The notes: generated by a model not told the origin, from the letters alone. A DNA stretch of 64,000 bases from Euphorbia lathyris (GCF_963576675.1 NC_088910.1:28770531-28834530), one strand, 5' to 3'. Positions 20,796 to 32,966 are shown, numbered from the stretch's first letter. Numbers and translations are program-made.

Positions 20796-21619
20796 CAATG
20801 TTATCAGAACCGGACCGGACATCAAACCGGATTAGTAACTGGGTCACGGGTCACTTGGTCGGACCGGATGGCTCGGATTGGTCGAACCGGATGACGTAAT
20901 AAATAAATAAATAATATTTATATATATTAAATATATATAATTAATTTAAAATTATTTTTTTATGCATTATATATATCCAAAATAAATTATAAACAAAATT
21001 TTTTGTTAATTTGAGTCTTAAATATATAATGAATAAATTAAGTTCATAATAAATTGAAACATATCAACGTATTCTATGCCATGAGATCTTTTTAAAAATA
21101 TATTGTAAACTCAAAACGGACAATTGATGAATGAGAAATTGATGCTCAAAGTGAACGGTTTGAAATGGTTTGGAAGAAAATAAAAGAAAATTAAGCATTC
21201 ATATCCCACATAGGAAAGAAATGAAAAACCTAACTAGTTTATAAGTAAATGAGCTTTACAAGGCTTTAACTAATTACTAGGGAAAAGACTCTCTCACGCG
21301 TAGGGAGGGGGGTGCAATCGATTAATCACCGGGTTAGGGGCGCACCCGCTCGACGTGGGCGACGTGAATGCCGCCTTGTAATAAGGTCCTTAACTTAATT
21401 TCAAATCAACTGTATCCCGCCCGCCTATCAATTTTTTTTATTTCAAACCCAGCCCGCCTACTCAAATTTTTCAAACCTCCGCACAAATGTTAGAGACCCA
21501 GGGTTACACCGGGTCCCGATTCAATCCCGAGTCTCTCCAGTTTGTAGAGCAATCAACAACCGATCTCCTCACCCGTTCCCGGTTCGACCGGCCGGTCCGG
21601 TCCGAGCCTGATAACATTG
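20796..21619. mobile_element. hAT-like element with GGACCGG termini, 824 bp
   Basis: The inverted ends CAATGTTATCAGAACCGGAC and the complement of CAATGTTATCAGGCTCGGAC are flanked by GCTATATC (20788-20795) and GTTATATC (21620-21627), 7 of 8 alike. An 8-bp duplication with CA at the end fits hAT. Inside, a GC-rich stretch (21290-21380) contrasts with the AT-rich rest. No transposase is seen. Confidence 0.65.
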
Positions 21620-21627
21620 GTTATATC

Positions 21628-24600
21628 AATATTTTCACGTGATGTGTATGAGGGGCAAATATATCTAATTTAGGGATTAAGATATCAGTAGTGGCTCATC
21701 CGCGGTTATCAAAATCGGACAGATAAAAAAACTAAAAAGGTAAATAATCAAAGTTAAAAATTCAACCAAAATTTTTAAAAAATAATATAAAAATATATTT
21801 GTATTCATACTTAACTTTATAATATCTTTTCAAAAAAAAAAAAAACATCATAATTTTTTAAAATATTACCAATATTAAAAGAAATTATACTACTAATAAT
21901 AATTTTTAATATTAATTCAAAGATATTTTAAAATACTAAATTAATAAATTTAATATGATAAATTTAAAAATTTAATAAAAATAAGTATATATAAAAATAA
22001 AAATATATATTTTAAATTAAATAGTTATTATTATTATTTTAAAGTAACTAGTTATTATTTATTATTAATAACAATAATAATATTATTAATATTATTAAAA
22101 TTATTAACACGTAAATCAAATAATATAATATGATATATATTTTATAATTCAATTTAAATTCTATAGTTTATTAGATTTTTAAATTTTATTTATATATATT
22201 TAAAATTTAAATATCAACTAGTTTATTATATTAAGAAGATTAAATAATTTTTATGATATTTATGAAATAAAAAATAAAAAATTATAATAAAAAATATTTT
22301 AAATAATATGTAAATATATATACGTTAGTGGTAAGTATGCAATCTTTCACCTTGAAGTTCAATGTTCGAAATTCATTAACTACAAAACTCTTCTTATTTT
22401 ATAAAGTAAGTATAGGTAAAATCTAACAAGACCAACCCGTTCAATTGGGATTGGGTCAATATGTTCACATTTAACCCAGTCGGTTTGAGAAGTTCTTCCT
22501 GGGTTTCAAAGAAAGATGAAAAAAAATGAACTACATTATGTGACCGATTTCAATTAAACCAGGTTGACCCAACCAATTGGATTTTGATATAACAACTAAG
22601 CTCATCATAATTTGGGTTTGCACATATCTGGAATAGCATCACGGTCACTTCTCGTAGTTCCATGACGCTAGTGGTAATAAAAGACCAACACTGGTGTGAC
22701 TTCCATAATCACTACAACTATCGAAAAAAAAAACTTGATACTTATGTTGTGGCTGAAACTATTTTTTAAAACAGTATAGTTCACGAATTAACAATATTTA
22801 AGCGATTTTTAGTCCATGTTGTCACGCATAAACAGTTCTTAAAACATGTAGTTAGTATATATTTTTTAAGATGAAAGGAGGGAACATATAGAATAAATAA
22901 TGAGACAAATGTGGAATCCATATGTAGTGTAGGTAGTATATTTTAATTTACCCTAACACATATAATTATTATTAGTAAAAAAAAAAAAATTCTTTTCAAA
23001 CATAAAATGTAGATCAATTAGACAAAATATAGATTCTTATATTCTGATACTAATAAAAGTTTTTACTTGACTACTCAAATGAGTTCAAACATGGATTGAT
23101 CGGGTTACCTCTTGAAGCACATATTATCGTTGAGATTGCATTAAAAAATTTTGAACCATGAACTTGTATTAATGGTCACGCTATTCGTACGTCAAAGTTG
23201 TTCGAGAGGAAGAATGATTGTTCCATGATTTAAATGCAAAGTCTTCTTATAGGGGGGGGGGGGAGAGAGAGGCACCATATAAAGAAGGAGAGGGAGAAAA
23301 GCCTCGTGTTTTCTTTGATTTTAATTGTTTATGTTTAATTGAGCTCCTACATATAAGTTTTTAATTGTATTGAACTTATTAAAATCAGACAATCAATTTT
23401 AAGTTAATTATAATTCTAACTTCTTTGTTAGAATATGAATCTTTAATTAAATTGAATTCTAATACTAAGTTATACTGAAATTTATCTCTCGATACGATTA
23501 GAATTCCTAACTATCTAATAACTCAATTAAATAAAAATCTGAATCCACAATCCACGGGATCTGAATTAATACGGATGGATATTTCCTACCCGAGGTTTAA
23601 ACCAAACACCCATCTATAAATGCTTTACCAAAATAAAGGTGAAGACAAGTGGAATGAAGTGAAGATCTGAAGGGTTGGGATTGAGCTTTTAGGAGTTAGG
23701 AACGCACAGCATTCGATTTGTTTGTCTGGATGAAGGTCCATACAATATGCCTAGTCTAGACAGTATAATTACACAAAAGCCTGTCAATATACCCATTTTG
23801 TCTACAGTTATTTGCTTGCCGGGACTGCCCGTCCAGACAGTAAGCAATCAAATGCTCTCTTAAGTGTGGTCCTTAAACTCCTTTATCTAATCATCTCTTG
23901 CAGTTTCTAAAGCAGACATATAATTGCATTTTCGGCTTAATTAATGAAAAGTGTGGGCCTTTTTAGGAAGAATTAGAATAAATAAGTGGGCCAAATTGGA
24001 TAATACTATAAGATGATGGTGGTGGGGAACATTAGTCCTGTCCTGAAGAGGGTACTATTTTTTAAGCAATGAGCTGTGTCTAACTAATAGACAAATTAAA
24101 ACTATAATTATAAGCTCCAATTCCTTCAAACAATCACCAATTACTACTGTACTCCCGTATTGTGTTTTAGGCTCTATTTAATTATTTAAGATACGTGCAT
24201 AAATCTGATATGAATGTACTTTCTTATTGTTTTTTTTTTTTTTGTTCTAAGCTGGCTTATTATTATTATTATTATTTAATAATTGAATATCTCATTCATT
24301 TTCAAAGGCAAATAGTATCTTGAGTCTCATTATCATTTTAATTTTGATGCATGTCTCATCTTGCATTTTACCACATCAAGTCACTCATCTTTATTTATTG
24401 AGTTTTTAATATAAAACCTCATTAATTAACATGACATTATTTATTTATTTATATTTTTAACCGTTTAAAAGAAATTTTCATCATATAGAAAAAATATAAC
24501 ACTTTATTTTGAACAGTAAAATATAGAATTTCATACATTGAATGGAACGAGTAGTGCTTTGTTAATCAAATTTTATATTCACAATTAACTAATTTGGTAA

Positions 24601-24899
24601 ATATGAATTTATTGTATTGAAATGAAAAATCAATACAAAAAAATTAGAATGATTAGGAATCAAAACACATTTTTTACCAATTCCAAAATTTTCATGTCAT
24701 CTTTGATCATATGCATAGTTGAGATAAATAGGAAAAAAAAAATCTGAGAGCTTTCATTATTTTGATTTTGGTGGATTATATCAATATTTTGTTTTTTAAT
24801 CACATTAAACTTTTGAACATTTTTTTTTATCATATTAAGCCTCTATTTTATAAATTAGTTAGTTGTAATGGTCTAATTTAATTAAAAGAGTATTATTTA
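21628..24899. other. long AT-rich intergenic stretch
   Basis: No credible ORF, gene or complete element. Present are a tRNA-like A/B box pair at about 22322-22380 (GTTAGTGGTAAGTATGC and ATGTTCGAAATTC, plus strand), a G-run at 23251-23262 followed by GA repeats, and several A/T runs. It separates the transposon cluster from the DUF668 gene region. Confidence 0.4.
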
Positions 24900-24902
24900 T
24901 TT

Positions 24903-25115
24903 TCATTTGCGTATAAAATTAAACTTACAAAACGTGCCTAAAACTGTTCTATAATACCACCATAGTTTTGCATCTTCTTCTAAATGCATTCGCACTACTT
25001 CTAGGCGATCAGAGTCTAGGCTCATTTTTGTTGCGCAATGCATGTCATACAAGAATTTTTTTACTTCTTTTGCATCACGGCCCATGGGTTTCAGAATACA
25101 ATTTTGGCTCTCGTA
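24903..25115 (-). pseudogene. Ty3/gypsy gag fragment
   Basis: The minus strand reads GRDAKEVKKFLYDM, then SLDSDRLEVVRMHLEEDAKL and WWYYRTVLG. These match the retrotransposon gag family core (family form RDAKEVENFLxxME ... MYLxGDAKLWW). Upstream sequence to about 25190 is in broken frames. No LTR or pol is associated, so it is an isolated scrap. It ends about 620 bp before the DUF668 stop codon. Confidence 0.55.
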
Positions 25116-25190
25116 TTATGAGTTTTGTGGTCTCTCGGTTTCTTCACCCCGTTAGAGACGGGAATTCCACATCATCGGAGTCATTATAAG

Positions 25191-25737
25191 ACCAAAACTA
25201 AACAATCAAATACTTATATTTTGAAATGAAAGATTAAGAGCTATCCAATACGTGAATGATTGGGAGCTTCAAAATGATTTTTGACAATAAATAAATAAAT
25301 ATTTGCTTTGCTTTCATGTCAATATATGATAGATATAGTCTATCTTCATATTATGATATTATAGTCAATCTAACTGCTTCTGTGTGTAATTTAGTTTATG
25401 TCTCATATAATCACAAATCACATCTTGATTTATATATTCAATTATGATGATGATAATAATAATAAATAAATAAATAAAACTGTATTCACATGGCTGCAAA
25501 TAATTATTAAGATTGAAAATCCAACCATTGTTTGAACATGGAATATTCAATTCTTTCTCTCAAATCATGATATCATGTACATATTCATATCACTACTTAC
25601 AGATCAGGGATTGAAAAACAAATTAAATTATCCCCCAAACATCTGAAATTCAGTTCAATCTAAAGATCAAACATGATAATTAAAACTAAAACCAGATTGA
25701 AAATAAGAAGAAATTAAGAAATTAACCATACTGATCT
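25191..25737 (-). other. 3' flank of the DUF668 gene
   Basis: This AT-rich DNA follows the minus-strand gene and should contain its 3' untranslated region. An ATA/ATAA repeat lies near 25443-25480. No other feature is seen. Confidence 0.4.
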
Positions 25738-27126
25738 CTAGCTAGAATTCTGAGGAATATTCATGAAGTTTGCACATTCAAACAAAGCTTTAGCTGTCAT
25801 CTCCCTTTCAAACCTCCAAATATAATTCAATCCTACCAAAAGTTCAGTAATGGCAGCTTCACTCTTCTGCTTATTAGCAAAAAATAACGTCTGTAAAAGA
25901 AGAACATTAGTTTTTGCGACCAAATTTTGCTGTTCAAAGCTTCTTTCATTTTGCCATTTGATCATATTATGTGCTAACGGCGATAACCACCCGAGTATCC
26001 GCCCCAACGCATCCCTCCACTCTCCGGCGAGCATCGGATCGGAGGCGGAAAATCCGACTCCTTTCAATCTACTCCGAAGTGACGATCTTATACTGTTTGG
26101 CAACATCGAGTATAGATCATCTCTCGCATCAACACCAACTAATTGCGGCGATTTTATCATTTTCTCCATAACTATGATCAAATTCGCATAGTGTAGAGCT
26201 AACGCCGCCGCACCTAGTGTAGTTTCCGGCGGCTTTAGGAGCTTCGAATTCGAATCGAAGAATCGATTAGCCGAATCCTTAATATTCTCTTCTTTTGTGG
26301 TTTTGATCAGAGGACCTGATATGAAGGTGTTACTAGAATGTTCAGTTGGGTGTACAGTTGCGGAAGCGGAGAGGCTCCGGGGAAGAGAAATCGGAAAGCC
26401 ATGGCCGACTCCGAAAACCTGCTTGATCCTTGCTAAAACAGTGAAGATAGACCTAACGAGCATTGAAACGACGCCGTCGAAGCTTCGATGCCATAGAGAT
26501 CTCTCTTTCAGATACTTTACCTCTTGCCTTTGCCAGAATATCTTCTGCTGAAAATCGATAATCTTCTGATCTTTCGCTGCTGATTCGTTTTCGCTATTTT
26601 GTAACAGTTTTTTCAATCCGTTTTCTAATGTCGTTAGCTCCTCCATCTCTTTATACAGTGTGGCTGTTACGGTGACGTATCGATCCATCTTCTTGTTCTT
26701 AACTTCCATTTCTTTGAAACTCAGAACCCAAGAACTCGAATCCCGGCCTACGTTAGCAAACTCATCGAACAGATCTTCGAACCGGCGTAGTTTACCATCC
26801 TCGCACCGTTTGCTTAGTCTTGATACTGATTTGGCGAGCAGCCTGAGATTTTCAGCCATCTCGGCGCACGCGAGGCCGAGAAGAAACGACTCGTCGTTGG
26901 AGATGATTTTGCGAACTCCTTCGAGAGAAATCGATTCGTTTCGTAAGCGGATTATGTTCTTATCGGAGAGAGATTGCCAGAGATGGAAAAGCTTAGACAT
27001 GAGACCGGCGATCTCGAAAGATAAAACTCCGACTGCAGATTTCTTGAAAGATTTGGGTATAGGAACGGAATCGAAGCGGTGTGATATCGCAGATTTAACT
27101 TTTATGAGCCAAGTTTCAAGAGCCAT
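25738..27126 (-). CDS. DUF3475/DUF668 domain protein (PSI-like family)
   Basis: One uninterrupted exon of 462 residues. Residues about 32-90 form the DUF3475 region (GVLSFEIAGLMSKLFHLWQS, then SNDESFLLGLACAEM). Residues about 135-210 are charged and probably coiled-coil (MEELTTLENGLKKLL). Residues about 302-390 form DUF668 (TTLGAAALALHYANLIIVME, then LYSMLPNSIRSSLRSRLK). Plant proteins with this architecture include the PSK SIMULATOR group, linked to peptide-hormone growth signalling. Other members are known only by domain and, as I recall, a subset is intronless like this one. Biochemical activity is unknown. The N-terminus MALETWLIKVKS lacks a myristoylation glycine. The start is the first ATG of the frame. 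Length and domain order look complete and no defect is visible. Confidence 0.92.
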   Translation of the reverse strand: MALETWLIKVKSAISHRFDSVPIPKSFKKSAVGVLSFEIAGLMSKLFHLWQSLSDKNIIRLRNESISLEGVRKIISNDESFLLGLACAEMAENLRLLAKSVSRLSKRCEDGKLRRFEDLFDEFANVGRDSSSWVLSFKEMEVKNKKMDRYVTVTATLYKEMEELTTLENGLKKLLQNSENESAAKDQKIIDFQQKIFWQRQEVKYLKERSLWHRSFDGVVSMLVRSIFTVLARIKQVFGVGHGFPISLPRSLSASATVHPTEHSSNTFISGPLIKTTKEENIKDSANRFFDSNSKLLKPPETTLGAAALALHYANLIIVMEKMIKSPQLVGVDARDDLYSMLPNSIRSSLRSRLKGVGFSASDPMLAGEWRDALGRILGWLSPLAHNMIKWQNERSFEQQNLVAKTNVLLLQTLFFANKQKSEAAITELLVGLNYIWRFEREMTAKALFECANFMNIPQNSS

Positions 27127-27723
27127 GATCTATAAACTAATGATTGAGGAAGAAATAGAGAGGAATGGAGGTTGCAGGTGAAGTTGCAGAAAGATAAGCA
27201 TGAAAATGGAAACTTGAGTGGAGATGAGCAATACAAATAGCAAATCCCAAATAGCAAACAGGGTTTTAAACTTTGTAATACCCACACGCTTTTATGCAGC
27301 GTGCTCATCTTTCTCCTTTCTCATCTTTGTCTTTTTCTGGATGTTTATTCCACGATTGCTCCTGAGCGCGTGGAGTCTTCTTTTTTCCGTTTAATTTTGT
27401 AAATGATGATTCAGCGCTTTTAAAATATAAACCTTATTTGTATGAAACTTATATTTAAATATTTAAAAAATTAAAGAATTTGTTTCAAAAAAAAATTAAA
27501 GAATCGAAAACATTTTTGTAGGTTTCTTCATTTATTATATTAAATTCAGCATCTTTAGTTAATTAGATGGATTGTGTATCTAATTTTTTAGTTTAACACA
27601 TTAAATCATGACATTTTTAAAAAAAATATTTAATTCAATTAAAATCCTACTGTGATTATTTGTGAATCCTGTGATTATTTGTTATGTTTGAAAATTTTCA
27701 AATAAAATTTTATAAATAAAATG
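27127..27723 (-). promoter_or_regulatory. upstream region of the DUF668 gene
   Basis: A TATA-like CATAAAAG (minus strand, 27289-27296) lies about 165 bp before the start codon. It is followed by a short leader with CT/GA-rich sequence. The promoter is at most about 0.6 kb long before the hAT element at 27732. This is positional inference without transcript data. Confidence 0.4.
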
Positions 27724-27731
27724 GTGCAAGG

Positions 27732-28402
27732 CAGTGGCGGAGCCAGAGCTCCAAGTCCGGAGGGGCTCCATTGCATGGAGATTTTTTTTTTCTTAATAAC
27801 GACTTAACGCTTTCATTCATAGTAGTCAAATCAAAATTTTTAAATTTTTTATAATATAAAGGTAAATTTGATCATAATTGTAAACATTAAGGTGCAAAAC
27901 AAGTGAGATTCAATATAAAGTAAGGATAAGGTGAAAAAATATTCTAATGTTTACACCTAAGATCAATTTTACCACTAACGTCTAAAATTGTGCAATTTTA
28001 CCTAAGATGAATTATTCATCAAATTATCTTTTCGATTATGAATTTTATAACTAAAAAAATACAATTAAAAATAATAAAAGAGAATGAGGTTAATAATGAT
28101 TAAAAACGATATTTAATATTTAAAGGAGAAAGAGGTTTAAGGAAAAAAAATTAAAATGAGATAAAAAGTGAAGAGAGTAAGATTCAAAAATAAGACCATT
28201 TGGATGTAGAGATTCCTTTAAGTTTCACAACAACCAACTATGCAAACTTAGTTTTATGTCATATAATCACATTCTACATTATAAGTACTAAGTTTAACTA
28301 TTTTGGAGGGGCTGCTCAAGACTGAACCACTATTCGTCAAGGGTGTTCCGGATGGTCGGAGGGTCGGGAGACCCTCCCCTACCCCCCTTGGCTCCGCCCC
28401 TG
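27732..28402. mobile_element. non-autonomous hAT element, 671 bp (family 1, copy 2)
   Basis: The inverted ends CAGTGGCGGAGCCA and the complement of CAGGGGCGGAGCCA (13 of 14) are flanked by perfect 8-bp duplications GTGCAAGG (27724-27731 and 28403-28410). A second mobile repeat, the Mutator-like arm with CACTAACGTCTAAAATTGTG, lies inside at about 27925-28010. No transposase coding is visible. It lies within 610 bp upstream of the DUF668 start codon. Confidence 0.9.
27925..28010 (+). repeat. Mutator-like MITE arm, copy 4, nested in the hAT element
   Basis: This arm contains GTTTACACCTAAGATCAATTTT and ACGTCTAAAATTGTGCAATT, shared with the arms at 90-275 and 3700-3838. It may be part of the hAT interior by capture or a later insertion. 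Confidence 0.45.
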
Positions 28403-28410
28403 GTGCAAGG

Positions 28411-29125
28411 TGATTAGTGAGTAGGAGCGATGGTAAATTTTGGTCCACGTTGACTGTCGATTTAGAAGAGTTAAATCATAACTTTTAATTTGATAGTGAC
28501 GTAATTAATAGAGATGTTACATTAAATCAAGGAGAAGAATGTGAGTTATTCAAATAGTAGTTGGCGAAATAAATGAGGGAGTATTAAAAACGGTAAGACC
28601 TTTAATACTGTTTTAAACGAGTAGGTGATCACATTGGTTACAAATTAACCCACATTGCATATTGATTTTCAATTAAAATATGTAATTGCATTTTCTTAAT
28701 ATGTCAGCTAGCAATGATTTCGCGTTAAGATATCACGTCAATAATTTCGGTGAAAAGATGAATGAAATTTTTTCAAAATGATTTTATTGAGACAAAAGTA
28801 AATTTAAGTGATTTTATTGAAATAAATTAAATTTTTATGATATTTTAAGGATCTTATACCCAATTTAGTTACCACCAATGATAATTATCATATTAAGAAG
28901 GGATATCACATCAGATTTTACTTCACACATTTGATTAATCATAAAACGATTTAGAAAGTTTTATTCTTACAGAATTATTTTGCAACATATTCTGGATTCT
29001 ACTTTTTAAGCTTATGAGCTTTTGTTAATCAATTTTAGCACAATTGAAATTGAAATTGAAATTTTTTATTTTATTTTCAAGCTCGATTTCATTTTTTTTA
29101 ATTTGATGTATGAGAAAGAGGGTTC
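28411..29125. other. AT-rich intergenic DNA
   Basis: No gene or clear element is seen; A/T runs only. Confidence 0.4.
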
Positions 29126-30190
29126 ATTTGAAACACATTTCCACATTAATTTTGATTATAACAAAAAAATATAAGATTAAAATAAATAAGCAAATGCTTT
29201 ATTCTTACCAAAAAAAAAAAAAAAACAAATGCTTTATGAGATGAATCAAAAGCCCATGGATCAACTTCAGCCCAACAGCCAGAAGGATCTAGAAGCTCAA
29301 AACCATATCTTAAGACAAGTCGAATTCGGAGGACAAAAGATCAAGGCATGTGAGACAAGCTCAGACGTTGACTCTGTGCAACTGACAATGCATCACCAAA
29401 TAAGGAAAGAAACAGAAGCACTAGACGGCCTCTCCCCTGGTCAACTTGGAAACTTTGCCTGATTTGGTTAGACAAACAGTCTGCCTCTGACCACGATCTA
29501 AAGCATGGCACACCAGACAAAATAACAGAAAAGAAAAGGAATACAATTGGCTGTGTACACTGGGCTCTGAGGATGAAATGGACAGAAGAGATGTTTCCCT
29601 CCAACGATTATTTTGAAATTCAAAATAACCAAAGCCTTGAAGTACACTATAAAAGTCCTATTACTTGCTACATTGGAACTTGATCATCAACGTTGAAATT
29701 CAGAGAGAATCATTCTTGAAGTTCCAAAAAGCAAAGCAAAAATCATGTACACACCTATTGTATTTATCTGTGTAATATTTCTAAGTTCATTCATTGTGTT
29801 CTGAGTTAGAACAAAAACCATCAATAGCTTAGAAATGTTCAGAAGCTCTTCTGTTTATTTCGGTATTAAGCAAACAAAGAGATATATAGTTGAGTGTAGA
29901 TTATAGAGGAAGGTACTCTGTAATATCTCAATATCTATTGTAAGAGTTTGTGCTCTACCATCAAAGAGCTCAGTAGTGGATTAAAGTTCGAAAAAGGGTA
30001 TTCCGGGGACTGGATGTAGGCAAGAGGCCGAACCAGGATACATTACCGAGTATCATTTCTCTAACTCTCTTACTTTCTATTATTGCTTGCTTTTTAGTTT
30101 TAGAAGTCTCAAATTTAGATCAGTCAGGGTTGCGTCTAAAAGTACTAAGTGCGGAAGCCCCTCTGAGGTGCCACGTGGTATATTGGTTTA
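29126..30190 (+). repeat. SIRE-like copia LTR, 3'-truncated
   Basis: The sequence matches, in order, the complete LTR at 51173-52514. Shared phrases are TTGAAACAC, AGAAGGATCTAGAAG, TTTCCCTCCAACG, a TATA-type CACTATAAAAGTCC near 29647, AGAGGAAGGTACTCT and TTCCGGGGACTGGATGTAGG. The last matches SIRE/Maximus-type LTRs as I recall. The terminal 300 bases are missing or replaced, so no target duplication is seen. Small ORFs inside are chance. Confidence 0.65.
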
Positions 30191-30438
30191 TTTATCGTTT
30201 ATCAAATTCATTAATTTGTATTAAAATCTAGGCAAAAAAATACAATTTTTGTTGTGGTTTTATATATATAAAAAAATTAATTAACGATGTTAGTCTTCAA
30301 TAATACGACATGTTAGCTTCAATGAAGTGATATTATGGCTTGTTGACTTTGCTTACTTGACATGATAAAATATTGACTTTGGATGACATTACATACTAAA
30401 TTGATCATGTGACATGTTGATTTGATAATAAGATAAAA

Positions 30439-30935
30439 GGATTAATTATATATAGATGCCCTGTGGTTTCGCTGATTTGCAGATGAGTACTTTTTTTTTT
30501 TTGCAAACGCAACCATGTGGATTGCAAAATTTTACATTTCGATTCATTTTGTCAGAATTTGGTCGAGAACGATCTCGAAATGAAAATTTTCAAGCGTTAA
30601 ATGATATTTTAAACGACTTTAATTCTTCAACTTTTTAGGTTTGTGATCATTTAGGTGTTGTTTTTTTTATGTGAGAGGGAATGTTAATGTTTAGAGAGAG
30701 AAAACTCAAAAAATGATGATTTTGAAAAATTAAAAATATGGTTTCATAGTAAATATGATACTAAATAACTTTAATTGTTGAAAAATTTCATTTTGAGGTC
30801 GCTATCGGCCAAATTTGGCAAAGTGAAAAAAATGCAAAATTTTGCAACTACGTGGTTCCATTTATAAAGAAAAGTACCATAGAGATCCATTTACAAATCC
30901 GTGTAACCACATGACATCTACTTATAATTAACCCT
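30439..30935. mobile_element. Mutator-like MITE, 497 bp, with 9-bp duplication
   Basis: Inverted arms of roughly 150 bp begin GGATTAATTATATATAGATG and, complemented, AGGGTTAATTATAAGTAGATG. They share TTGCAAAATTTT and AAATTTGG-type phrases. The flanking 9 bases AAGATAAAA (30430-30438) and AAGATAAAT (30936-30944) match at 8 of 9, the duplication size of Mutator-like elements. There is no coding sequence. Confidence 0.75.
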
Positions 30936-30944
30936 AAGATAAAT

Positions 30945-32031
30945 AGTGTTAGTGAAATTTCACTAACTATATAAAGCAAATGCTCTATTAAAAAAAACTA
31001 CATTTCTCTTGATAAAAGCACATATATTTTTTTCCTGAATTCTATTTTATTAAAATGATTTTTTCAAAACAAAAGCAATAATTTAGTAAATAAAGTGAAT
31101 TATAGTAAGTAAATGTAACTATTTTCTCAATGACATGAAATTTATTAGAAACAAGGAAAAAGGGATGTTTGAAAACACAATCAAACACTTTCTTTAGATG
31201 CTGTTTTTGCTTTCATGCAAAATGAGTTATAAGAGCTATAACTCATTATAACTTTTTATTCTTCTTTTCTTTTAAAAGAATATAAGCTATCCAATCATTC
31301 ATGTTTATGTGTTTTGTTTGGGTGTGAATTATGAATCCCCCCACCCCAGCATGGACTCCTTTCAACATTAAATGAGAAAAAAAGAACATAAGAATAATAA
31401 TTAGTCTATCTCAAAGATTTCGTACCAAGATCTCATTAATATTTAACAACTCATATATATATTATGGATTAATGAAACCCTTTAATTAGTACTTAAAGAA
31501 TAATTTTGAAAGAAATGATTATTTTAATTAAGAAAAACTCCGAACATACTAAGATTATATATTGATTGTAATCTTGCATGATATCTTGATTATACTTTTA
31601 GATTGTAAAGTACATGAAGTTCATTATGGAGTTGAAATTATAGTTTTAATTAGTTGGTAGCTAATCTTAATTAATGTATCCTAACAAATTACATATTTGT
31701 TTTATTCTAATTAAAATAATTTATAAAATATTAAAAATGTTACTATATATATATATATATATATATATTTTATTGTTTCAATTCATGCATGTGACTTGCC
31801 AAGAAAAATACAAGCTGATATATATACAGTTACAATGTACCTAGCTAGCTAGCTACCAAGGAATGCATCTAGATTCTAGACAACACACAAACACATGAAT
31901 CAATTGGGTATCTCTATTTGTGTTAATCTTTACATATTTATATAGTGTTGTTTTTTTGGACACTTATATATATATATATAACTTTTAATTTTGTATATAA
32001 TGGTCGTATTGATTTCCAAGCACATTGGATC

Positions 32032-32080
<49 letters not shown>
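30945..32080. other. AT-rich intergenic DNA with three (TA)n tracts
   Basis: No gene is seen. TA microsatellites lie at about 31744-31768, 31962-31980 and 32034-32080. The last directly abuts the start of the hAT relic, which may have inserted into the repeat. Confidence 0.45.
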
Positions 32081-32083
<3 letters not shown>

Positions 32084-32297
32084 CGGTTCTGGACATAGGC
32101 AGGAGGGACGTCTGCCCTTAGTAACGGACACAGCTGCAGATTTAGTAGCCACGGCAGACACTGGAGTAATTCCCTTATTATCGCAGACCACCTGTTCAGA
32201 AGCGATCTTCCTTTACCTGATCAAGAAGAATCCAGAGTTCAAGAGATGCAGAATCTAAAATAATATTTTTTCAAAAACAACAATAATATAAAAGTTA

Positions 32298-32465
32298 AAT
32301 CTCAGAAGATGCAACGACCATAAATATAATACTAGGTCTAAAAAAATCGCAGCATACATCTAGACATATGGGAGGGAGGCCCAAAAATAAAAAATTATTA
32401 ATAAAGAAATACAAAAACTAAAATCTCAGAAGATGCAACGACCATAAATATAATACTTAGACCTA
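32298..32465 (+). repeat. spaced direct repeat in the hAT relic
   Basis: The phrase CTCAGAAGATGCAACGACCA, continuing through TAAATATAATACT, occurs at about 32301 and again at about 32424, roughly 124 bp apart. The intervening sequence differs. It looks like a local duplication within the relic. Confidence 0.6.
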
Positions 32466-32521
32466 AGCAATCACAACCCACAAATTTATGACTATATTTT
32501 CTTATAATAATTTTTCACATA

Positions 32522-32949
32522 TTGATGGAGATCATATTTTTTCAAAAATTAAAAGTGCTGCAAATGATTTTGCCAAAATTATTGATGTCAGTATTTCAAA
32601 TCCTTCAGTTTGTTAAAGTAGCCGGAGATTGTTATCCAAATATTTCAATTGCTTTTCGAATCCTCCTAACTATGTTAGTGACCGTTGTATTTGCTGAATG
32701 GAATTTTCGAAGTTAAAATTATTGAAAAACTATTTGATATTATCGACGTCGTTGACTGTTTTTTTTCCTGTGAAATTGGATGTTTTATTAGTTCCATTGT
32801 TTTCTTGTTTGAAGCATATTAGTTCTGTTTTTTTTCCTGTGAAATTGGATGTTTTATTAGTTCCATTGTTTTCTTGTTTGAAGCATATTAGTTCCATTGT
32901 TAAGTGTAATAAAAAAATGTCATTTTTAAGTAATTTTTCTTTTATATAA
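32522..32949 (+). pseudogene. hAT transposase C-terminal dimerisation domain, broken
   Basis: The plus strand reads CYPNISIAFRILLTMLVTV, and after a frameshift near 32700, FSKLKLLKNYL. This matches the hAT C-terminal dimerisation domain (family form YPNLxxxLRILLTxPVTVxSAERSFSKLKLIKxYL). The following part has been replaced by a 69-bp tandem duplication. No catalytic residues remain in the window. The gypsy element inserted 17 bp after the residual ORF ends. Confidence 0.75.
32757..32894 (+). repeat. perfect 69-bp tandem duplication
   Basis: Two identical 69-bp units (32757-32825 and 32826-32894), each beginning TGTTTTTTTTCCTGTGAAAT, lie in the broken transposase. Because 69 is a multiple of 3, the residual frame runs through both and repeats a 23-residue phrase. 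Perfect identity implies a recent duplication. Confidence 0.9.
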
Positions 32950-32966
32950 TTGACTTTTTTTACTTT

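Noticed and set aside
26660..27181. 173-residue plus-strand ORF opposite the DUF668 gene
   Set aside because: Antisense shadow without known domains; the minus-strand gene has two.
29229..29462. 77-residue ORF
   Set aside because: Lies inside a SIRE-like LTR and is not conserved in the copy at 51173-52514.
31985..32191. 68-residue minus ORF with a Tyr-Ile repeat
   Set aside because: The repeat is only the translated (TA)n microsatellite.
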